DNA from: Bedellia somnulentella
Taxonomy: Eukaryota; Arthropoda; Insecta; Lepidoptera; Bedelliidae
Length of the DNA: 64,000 bases
Assembly: GCA_963576735.1 (NCBI GenBank)
Contig: OY755175.1
Span: 3,736,401 to 3,800,400 of the forward strand
Direction of reading: 5' to 3'
Part shown: positions 57,101 to 64,000 of the stretch, piece after piece
Numbering within the stretch: position 1 is the first letter of the stretch
Layout: each line of letters starts with the position of its first letter
Position numbers and translations under genes: made by a program
Notes under the pieces: generated by a model
The model's input: the letters and a program-made list of their open reading frames with translations, nothing else
Database searches by the model: none
Told to the model about the DNA's origin: nothing

Positions 57101-58161
57101 TATATGGTCTTAAGCAAGCAAGTCGTGCTTGGAATGAAAAAGTTAACGAAGTATTGATTACAGATGGCTTTATACAATTAAAGAGCGAAAAATGTGTATA
57201 TATTAAAGATGCAGTTACTATTGCACTTTATGTTGATGATTTTTTTGTTTTTAGTTCTGATAGGCAGCAAAAAGAAAAACTTTACAAATTACTTAAGTCT
57301 CATTTCGATATTAAGTTGCTGGGACCTGTCAAACAAGCTCTAGGTATGAAAGTGGACCGAGATAGGGAGAACGGTATTTTAACTTTAACTCAATCGGAAT
57401 ATATTAAAAATGTCTTGATTAGATTCGGAATGGAAAATTGTAACCCGATTTCTACACCAATGGAAGTCAATTTTAACTTGCCTAAAGCACAAAATGTTGA
57501 TAATAAATTTCCATACCAAGAACTTATTGGTAGTCTAATGTATCTTGCTGTATGCACCCGTCCAGATATAGCTTTCTGTTGTAGCAAATTAAGTCAATAT
57601 AACACATGTTATGATGAATCTCACTGGCTTGCTGCAAAACGTGTTTTAAGATATTTGTCTGGCACAATCAACTACGGACTAAAATTTAGGAGAGGAAGTA
57701 GTAAAATTGAAATTTTATCCGACGCAGATTGGGCAGGGGATACTAATGATAGGAAATCATACTCTGGATTTATTTCGAAATTTGGTCATTGTGTAGTTAA
57801 TTGGTACAGTCAAAAACAAAAACTTGTTGCTTGTTCTAGTACTGAGGCTGAATATTATGCTCTTGGTAATTCAGTGAAAGAAGCAAAATTTATCAACAAC
57901 TTTTTATATGAATTAAATTACAGGAATCACAAACCAATTACTGTATTCAACGATAACCGTAGTACATTAAAAATTGTTGATACGGAATGTTTCAGACGTA
58001 CAAAACATATTGACGTACAACATCATTTTATACAAGAATGTGTTAAGAATAATATTATTGATTTGTGTTATAAACCATCTAAAGATTTAGAAGCAGATTT
58101 AATGACAAAAGCGTTAAGTAAAGTGAAACATGAATATTTTGTTAAGTGCTTAAATTTATGA
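54142..58161 (+). pseudogene. copia gag-pol ORF with two in-frame stops
   Basis: One continuous frame of 1340 codons, interrupted by stops at codon 645 (TAG, 56074-56076, at the end of integrase) and codon 769 (TAA, 56446-56448). Domains in order: Gag with CCHC zinc knuckle (Cys220 to Cys233); aspartic protease DSG (Asp281); integrase zinc region His430, His435, Cys461, Cys464, then the catalytic triad Asp492, Asp557, Glu593; RT with YVDD at 1030-1033; RNase H region with SSTEAEYYAL around 1232-1241. The C-terminal part after the second stop reads continuously from Met 56476. With both stops the element cannot make a full polyprotein, but each segment is otherwise well kept. Confidence 0.95.
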
Positions 58162-58243
58162 TTTTTGTTATGTTTTCTGTTTATGCTTCAGTTATTATAA
58201 TTGTACCATTTTGGTTATTGTTAATTGTTCAATTAAGGGGCAG

Positions 58244-58437
58244 TGTTAAACAAACCTCTTTTGTATTTCACAATTAATGAATTTATGATTTGTCATTAAG
58301 AATTGACGTATATAAAATAGATTGTTCTTGTTCTATATTTTTTCCTGTGTATTATAGAAGTTTTTCAAGAATGTGAATATGTTATTCTTATATTGATTAA
58401 TATATCAATTTTAACGTATTTGGTGTTTACTTTAACA
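58244..58437 (+). repeat. copia 3' LTR (194 bp)
   Basis: TGTTAAACAAACC..TTTACTTTAACA, followed by the TSD ATTAT. Confidence 0.95.
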
Positions 58438-59496
58438 ATTATAGTACAAATAGTTAATTGTTAGTTGTAATATATTTTATATGACCAAGTGGAAATAAAG
58501 TCAGTGTTCAAGAATTGGAGTTTCTTTATATAATTATTAAATAAACCTCACTGTCTAAAATCATGTTCCATTTAACAAAAATATCTAGCATAACTGGCAA
58601 AATAAAAGAAAAATAAATTCTAAAGCATCTGCTACTGAATTGCTAAGCAAAATAAAGTGAACATATATTTATTATGTTTATGTTTGGTCTAATATTTTCC
58701 TTTCCGATTGCTTCTAGCCATTTTCGCCTTTTGGATTCATTTTTGGGGAGTCTGAAATAAGAAGGTTTTTTTCATATAATATCGATATAATACATCGACG
58801 ATAGTAAAAAAACATCCCTATCTTGAACATAACCTTAAACTTAAATTCAATAAATCTATATCAAATTGTATTGAAAACTCTGTAAATACACTTCACTGAG
58901 TAAAATTCAGTATACTATTAAAGTAGGATTAGCTATAAATGCTATATGAGTCTGCTATATGATGCTATAAAGAATAAAATCACAATAATAATAGTCGATT
59001 TATTAGTTTTCCCATTTCTTACCGGTGAATTGTTAAATTAGGTCGATTCCTGCTTAAGTATGCTCCACAGGCCAGAATAGAACACTTTACCATTTTTAAC
59101 AGAATTTCAGCACTATACCACTGTTTATTTCACAATTAATTGTTATTATTCTACAAAATTTCAATGTTTACAAACAAATCAAACCATAGACAACAAAAAA
59201 CTTTGAAACTAAAATGGCGGATTCATCCACGAATTCTATATATAGTTATGTATAATATTCTTGTGGCCAGCATCATTAAAATGGTGTTGGTATTAATAAC
59301 ACCCACAAAAATACTATCATCAGACAGAGACAACAATAGCTAATCATTTCGTCAAACACAATTTTGACAGAAAAGTTTATATAGAACATTATGTGATCTC
59401 CATATACTTCACTACTCAAAGATTTTAACTTGCTGCGTCAGTTAGTTTGTGTTTGACAGCTATTTTTATCAGACTACTCACAAATTTGAAGCGAAA

Positions 59497-60541
59497 ATGG
59501 AAAAAAGTGAATTTCGTGTGCTTATTAAGCATTATTTCTTGGAAAAAAAAACCATTACCGAGACCAAGGCTAAGCTTGATAAATACTATAGGGACTCTGC
59601 ACCATCGATTTCAATGGTAGAAAAGTGGTTTACTGAATTTCGTTGTGGCCGTACAAGCACTGAAGATGCCGAACGTCCTGGACGCCCAGTTGAGGTCTCT
59701 ACACCCGAAACAATCGAAAAAATTCATGATATGGTGTTGGCCGACCGAAGATTAAAAGTGCGAGAGATTGTGGAAGCCGTAGGGATCTCGCATCGCTCAG
59801 TGGTTTCAATTTTGAATGATCACTTGGGCATGAGAAAGCTTTCCGCAAGATGGGTGCCGCGTTTGCTCACAGTCGACCACGAACGCAATCGTGTATCAAC
59901 TTCACAGGAAGGTTCGGAGTTAATTAATCGCAACGTGGAGGAGTTTTTGCGCCGTTTTGTAACCGTGGACGAAACATGGATCCATCACAATACACCAGAG
60001 ACCAAACAACAGTCAAAACAGTGGGTTTTTAAGGGTGAATCGGCGCCAAAGAAGGCCAAGATGGGTTTGTCAGCCAATAAGGTTATGGCGACTGTTTTTT
60101 GGGATGCACGCGGGATAATCCACATTGACTACCTACAAAAGGGAAAAACAATCAATGGGGAATATTATGCCAACTTATTGGACCGATTCAATGACGATTT
60201 GAAAAAAAACCGACCTCATTTGGCCAAGAAAAAAGTTCTTTTTCACCAAGACAATGCAAGGGTGCACACATGTGCAGTTGCCATGGCAAAAACCATGAAT
60301 TGGGCTATGAATTGCTCCCTCATCCGCCCTATTCTCCAGATTTGGCTCCGAGCAACTACTACTTGTTCCCAAACCTGAAAAAATAGCTAGAAATAGATTT
60401 GACTCTAATGATGAAGTCATCTCGCAAACGAAGGCCTATTTTGAGGACCTCGATAAATCATTTTTTTTGGAAGGGATAAAAAAATTGGAGAAGCGTTGGA
60501 CAAAGTGTATAGAGCTCAAGGGAGACTACGTTGAAAATTGA
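59497..60541 (+). pseudogene. mariner transposase, frameshifted
   Basis: Starts MEKSEFRVLIKHYFLEKKTI (a Met 16 codons upstream lies in the same frame but precedes the conserved start). An N-terminal helix-turn-helix region follows, then the mariner signature FVTVDETWIHH with catalytic Asp158 and FHQDNARVHT with Asp252. The third Asp (YSPDLAPS, codon at 60339) lies 89 nt after Asp252 and not the 105 nt expected for DD34D, which indicates a deletion of about 16 nt and a frameshift around 60270-60300. A stop and further frame change at about 60383 follow, and the C-terminal part ends at the TGA 60539-60541. Not functional. Confidence 0.93.
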
Positions 60542-60810
60542 AATTATTTTTTTATCAAAAAATCTGTGTTTTATTCCAAAAGTCACGGACTTATTGACCC
60601 ACCCTCGTATGTAGGTAGGTTAAATCTATATAATTACACGTGAGGAGAAAACATTAGAAGCATATTTAGAATTGCGCAGATAAAAGATATAAAATTTCAC
60701 ACACTTATAGTTAATACAGAGAAACAGTTGATAAATCATTATTTTTTATTCAATCGTGCTTTAATATTTTATTAAGACGGTAAAAATTCATTAAACACAT
60801 TACTTAGCTA

Positions 60811-60880
60811 ATTTAATGTTTTTTGACATGAATTCCTCATGTGGGAATTATTACTCATAAATAAAAGATGTTATTAAAGG

Positions 60881-60915
<35 letters not shown>

Positions 60916-61256
60916 CTTTCCTTTAATAACATCTTTTATTTATGAGTAATAATCCCCACATGAGGAATTCATGTCAAAAAACATTAAATTATGTGATAGT
61001 TAGGCGTTTCCAACATTTGCATTCTATCTGAAAAGGTAGACAAGTGGCCGTCCGAATTAGTTAAAATTCGGAGGTAGGAAACGCAAACACTACTTGAACG
61101 TGTAAAAAAGAAACAAAGGATAGAGAAATTTCGCGCTGGATGCCAACTGACACTGTAGCTCAGTTGGCAGAGCGACGGGGGCGTATACCCGAAGGTCGCG
61201 GGTTCGAACCCCGCCAGTGTCGAAATTTTTCTTTCCTTTAATAACATCTTTTATTT
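60811..61256 (+). mobile_element. Retroposon D copy, palindromic 5' half, 14-bp TSD
   Basis: Flanked by ACATTACTTAGCTA (60797-60810, 61257-61270). The left 175 bp form an inverted repeat (ATTTAATGTTTTTTGACATG..AAAGG, poly-A/T loop, CCTTTAATAACATCTTTTAT..CATTAAAT). The D linker, a complete tRNA-like segment and TTTCTTTCCTTTAATAAC follow. This subfamily has CATGAATTCCTCATG where others have CATGAAAACCTCATG. Confidence 0.87.
61149..61222 (+). other. tRNA-like segment with compensated acceptor stem
   Basis: Acceptor GACACTG pairs perfectly with CAGTGTC, whereas other D copies have GACACGG/CTGTGTC. D stem GCTC/GAGC and T stem CGGGG-like/CCCCG are kept; the anticodon arm is enlarged (GACGGGGGCGTATACCCGAAGG). 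No valid anticodon can be read, so it is not called a tRNA gene. Confidence 0.65.
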
Positions 61257-61350
61257 ACATTACTTAGCTATCGATTTAAATATGTAAATAAATTTTAATA
61301 TATTAGATATTGGATTGAATCAGGCGTTACTTTGCGGAAATCCATAGCAA

Positions 61351-61692
61351 TACTAATATTAATAAATTTCTTCGCTTAATTCCGCTAAATAATACCTGCA
61401 GTCTTCATGCAACATGCCCTGTGCACCGCCCGCCCTCCCACTTACAAGAAATCGATACTTGGTGGTCAGCTGCCGAACTGTCTACTAACTGCTCGTCAAT
61501 GACTCGTGTTGAGTCAAAACGCGTCGCATGTTTGTGGTTGCCTGTGGTTTTCGCTTGCGGGTGTGTGTGTGGTGCATTGTCTGCTTTTCGATTTCTTGTA
61601 AGTGGGAGGGCGGGCGGTGCACAGTGCATTTTGCATGAAGACTGCAGGTATTATTTAGCGGAATTAAGCGAAGAAATTTATTAATATTAGTA
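61351..61692. repeat. Foldback: 105-bp arms, 132-bp loop
   Basis: 61351-61455 and 61588-61692 are inverted copies with only about two mismatches seen. They include a GC-rich core (GTGCACCGCCCGCCCTCCCA). The loop (61456-61587) is GC-richer than the surroundings and has no frame of interest. No TSD was found. Confidence 0.85.
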
Positions 61693-61694
61693 TT

Positions 61695-62685
61695 TTAATA
61701 TATTGTTAAAGTTTAAGTTTAAGCTAAACGAATAATATATTCATATTGTGTGTCTTTAACATAATGGGTATGTCATGGAAATTATGGTCAAATTCCGATC
61801 ACTGGACGACCTCTAGTAAACAGTAATTCATTAACGTTTACCGCAGTGCTTGAATTTAAGCTTGAAATTTAGTGCGTCATACATATTAATACTAAGAGCT
61901 TCTCGTACGATAAACCGCTCACTTCGTGTGGTATTACCAGGCATTACATACACAGACCTATTGATTTATTGTCAGTTGGCGGTTTGAAATCTGCCTGCAA
62001 ATAAAGTGCTCTTAATGACACGTTGGTCGGGAAAAAGATTGTAGAGCCCATTTAATCAGCGTACATGTACGCATCAGCCAGTACTTTGAAACAAGAATCT
62101 TGTAGTATAGATTATGTTTTGTCCCTTTTAATATTTGATGCTGACTGAGTCTTGCCTTTGTTAGATGTCGTCGTGTCTTCTGATATCTTTGTAATTCAAT
62201 AGCCGGTAGGTATCTTTGATGTTTTGGAGTATCTTGTAAGTGAAGAATTTTCAAGCGTTTACTTACTTAATATACGTAGGTAATAAATCCAAATTTATGT
62301 TAAAATTATTTTTTAAGGTCTCCGTATTATAAGGGTAATAAGGGACTCTATTAATAAGTTGTCTGTTTATCTGCTCGTCTGTAACCAAGCTATTTCTCAT
62401 GATCTATATTAATAATTTCGTCACGGGGTACGGTAGAATCGATCGAAAGCTTACCTGAATAATAAAACGTACAAAAATAATGATTTTGAGTCGACAACAT
62501 CTATCCGCAAAATTTGGATTACCGAGTATTTTGCTAAATTCTAACGGTGCTGACTGCTAACACTCAAATCTCAGTCGCCACCATGGAAGTATTATTTAAA
62601 CAGGAACGCGCGCTGGCGACCTAAAGTGTCCTGAAAAAGGATGGCTAACTAGCTAACTGTGTCTCGTTTTAAGTAGGATACAAAA
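61695..62685. other. Intron, nothing recognised
   Basis: No coding pattern. CAGTCGCCACCATGGAAG at about 62572 resembles a translation-start context but opens no useful frame. Confidence 0.4.
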
Positions 62686-62702
62686 ACACTTATATTTACA
62701 TA

Positions 62703-62854
62703 TTTTGAATGTTTTTGTTCATGAAAACCTCATGTGGGGACCTGATGCAGCCTTTGACACGGTAGCTCAATTGGCAGAGCGACGGGGGCGTATACCCGAG
62801 GACGCGGGTTCGATCCCCACCTGTGTCGAAATTTTTCTTTCCTTTATTTATTAG
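62703..62854 (+). mobile_element. Retroposon D, short copy, 13-bp TSD
   Basis: Flanked by TTATATTTACATA (62690-62702, 62855-62867). The left 36 bp are the inverted D 3' block (TTTGAATGTTTTTGTTCATG..). After a 16-bp link a tRNA-like segment (62756-62828) follows, then TTTCTTTCCTTTATTTATTAG. Confidence 0.87.
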
Positions 62855-62981
62855 TTATATTTACATACATACATTATAAAAAAATATATTATAAAAACAC
62901 TTATATTTACATATATACATTGTTTTTGGTAAATCAACGTGTTTTTTATACATATTTATTCTTAATTAATAGATTATCAAA

Positions 62982-63038
62982 GAATGGGTAGCTAGTGCTT
63001 GAGAATAAAAATTTCCTCAGCCACTTTTTGAGCAAAAC
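62982..63038 (-). mobile_element. SINE-A fragment
   Basis: GAATGGGTAGCTAGTGCTTG..AAATTTCCTCAGCCACTTTTTG matches the 3' third of family A in antisense. Confidence 0.5.
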
Positions 63039-63100
63039 CAAATTCAAATCGTTTAATGCATTCATGTGGTAAAGTTTGAGATGATACAGGTTACTTTATT

Positions 63101-64000
63101 TATTGTTCCATAACATGAACCCATATTTATCACTATTAAATGATAAAAGCTCCAAAACACTCAAACAGATGATAAATTGTGGACACCACATTTAACTTGC
63201 TTCGATGGGGATACCCGTGACAAATATTAATATCCCTTTTGCCAAACTTAACCAATTATTTATCTCCAAATCGATAGGCGACAATAATAATTAAAATAAA
63301 ATACAAAAAAGGAACAGTTTATAACCTGCTTTTTATAAAATACTCCCTATAAATAAGTTTAATTTGTTTTTCTTTGAACTTAATCTCGACTGGCAACCGT
63401 GCGAGCGGGACACACTTCTCTCTCACACGGCTCTCGTTCTAGGACGTTTCTCTGCTTGACAGTCTTTAAAAGATAATTAACTTTATTGCATGGTAATAAA
63501 TTGCATTTTTGTTTACCATATTTTTGTGAGTACTCTCTCCTGTTTAGTTAGTAGCTTCATGGTCGCCACCATGAAGCTACTAACTTAACAAATTACCATG
63601 CGATAAAGTTAATTATCTTTTAAAGATTGTCAAGCAGAGAAACGTCCTAGAACGAGAGCCGTGTGAGAGAGAAGTGTGTCCCGCTCGCGCGGTTGCCAGT
63701 CGAGATTAAGTTCAAAGAAAAACAAATTCAAACTTATTTATAGGGAATATTTTATAAAAAGCAGGTTATTAACTGTTCCTTTTTTGGATTTTATTTTAAT
63801 TATTATTGTCGCCTATCGATTTGGAGATAAATAATTGGTTAAGTTTGGCAAAAGGGATATTAATATTTGTCACGGGTATCCCCATCGAAACAAGATAAAT
63901 GTGGTGTCCACAATTTATCATCTGTTTGAGTGTTTTGGAGCTTTTATCATTTATTGAAAAAAATATAGTGATAAATATGGGTTCATGTTATGGAACAATA
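63101..64000. repeat. Large palindrome, continues past window end
   Basis: The left arm from 63101 (TATTGTTCCATAACATGAAC) is repeated in inverted order down to 64000 (GTTCATGTTATGGAACAATA), about 98% identical by eye over some 420 bp. The centre is the hairpin GTAGCTTCATGGT / ACCATGAAGCTAC at 63551-63579. The left arm has about 45 extra bp near the centre (63495-63545). The arms are GC-richer around GCGAGCGGGACACACTTCTC. Confidence 0.9.

Larger units (their letters stand above)
53897..58437 (+). mobile_element. Ty1/copia LTR retrotransposon, TSD ATTAT
   Basis: The 4.54-kb element is flanked by ATTAT (53892-53896, 58438-58442). LTRs start TGTTAAACAAACC and end in CA. The domain order protease, integrase, RT, RNase H in one frame is that of the copia group. 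A purine-rich PPT (AAGGGGCAG) sits directly before the 3' LTR. The region after the 5' LTR (TTGGTTATGGGCAA) is the expected primer-binding-site position; a tRNA match was not checked. It lies in the hAT-like element, making it the youngest layer of the nest. Confidence 0.97.
52868..59421. mobile_element. hAT-like element inside mariner, 8-bp TSD ATTTTAAC
   Basis: ATTTTAAC occurs at 52860-52867 and 59422-59429. The terminal inverted repeats are CTTTGAGTAGTGAATTATAT and, in complement, CTTTGAGTAGTGAAGTATAT, with weaker similarity for about 45 bp. Without the copia it would be about 2.0 kb and has no transposase frame, so it is non-autonomous. An 8-bp TSD fits hAT (also P), but the ends do not carry the classical CA..TG. 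A tandem near-duplicate of about 47 bp (GTTTTGTAAAGTGTTTCACY) lies at about 53684-53760. Confidence 0.82.
52755..60607 (+). mobile_element. mariner element, TSD TA, split by nested insertions
   Basis: The left terminus is CGAGGGCGGGTCAATAAGTC and the right terminus is the complement of CGAGGGTGGGTCAATAAGTC, with TA on both sides (52753-52754, 60608-60609). Removing the hAT-like insertion and its 8-bp duplication leaves about 1.29 kb, the normal size of a mariner. The transposase gene lies at 59497-60541 and is broken. TA target and DDD-type transposase place it in Tc1/mariner. Confidence 0.93.

Noticed and set aside
61405..61684. Overlapping frames of 74 and 87 codons in the foldback
   Set aside because: They arise from GC-rich inverted arms; neither strand shows a protein feature, and the frames span arm and loop arbitrarily.
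63541..63585. GCCACCATG as a translation start (Kozak-like)
   Set aside because: It lies in the centre of a palindrome and opens only a very short frame; the match is explained by symmetry.
40036..64000. Catalytic-domain exons of PDE1
   Set aside because: I looked for the expected start of the catalytic domain and its His/Asp metal motifs in spliceable segments outside the repeats and found none; they probably lie beyond the window.

Overview
The window is AT-rich insect nuclear DNA, most likely from a moth or butterfly. The only host gene I recognise is on the + strand: the 5' half of a Ca2+/calmodulin-dependent cyclic nucleotide phosphodiesterase (PDE1; Pde1c in Drosophila). Four coding exons join in phase (10383-10497, 16252-16405, 19064-19177, 39786-40035). 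They give the variable N-terminus and the conserved PDE1 N-terminal module and stop just before the catalytic domain, which must lie beyond base 64000. A fifth, GC-rich 45-bp segment (37920-37964) has both splice sites and fits the frame, so it looks like a cassette microexon. All other DNA in the window is intron or upstream sequence.

The introns are packed with mobile elements. Five repeat families recur and are named here for convenience. SINE-A is about 250 bp, ends in (TATG)n, and has about 20 copies. LINE-B is the 3' end of a non-LTR retrotransposon whose ORF ends ..KWRSIVSAYPNGN-stop. SINE-C is tRNA-derived, about 375 bp, with a (TTATG)n tail. Retroposon D carries a tRNA-like cloverleaf and palindromic ends. 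SINE-E has another tRNA-like segment. A, B and C share a related 3' end: a short CCC/GGG hairpin, then GCGTGA, then a TATG-type tail. This suggests that one reverse transcriptase moves all three. Seven insertions of D can be delimited by direct repeats of 8-17 bp; the longest intervals contain later insertions.

Region by region: 0-10 kb holds a TAA-flanked MITE, fragments of A, B and C, and a decayed LINE-like repeat (7996-9460). 10-20 kb holds three PDE1 exons and two D insertions (11508-12932, 18569-18853). 20-29 kb is almost entirely A/B/C copies. 29-33 kb is a D composite, a 1.37-kb foldback element with a Cys-rich/acidic ORF, and another D copy. 33-40 kb has a probable hAT MITE, an unexplained GC-richer island and the microexon plus last exon. 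40-52 kb has more A/C copies, a 5'-inverted non-LTR retrotransposon with reverse transcriptase (44314-46547) and a dimeric D copy (49810-50277).

52.7-60.6 kb is a three-level nest: a mariner element (52755-60607, TSD TA) is split by an 8-bp-TSD hAT-like element (52868-59421), which is itself split by a Ty1/copia retrotransposon (53897-58437, TSD ATTAT). 60.8-64 kb has two more D copies, a 105-bp-arm foldback (61351-61692) and one arm plus most of the other arm of a large palindrome that runs off the end of the window.

All autonomous elements seen are broken (stops, frameshifts or truncation). No rRNA, CRISPR array, operon or prokaryotic signal is present.
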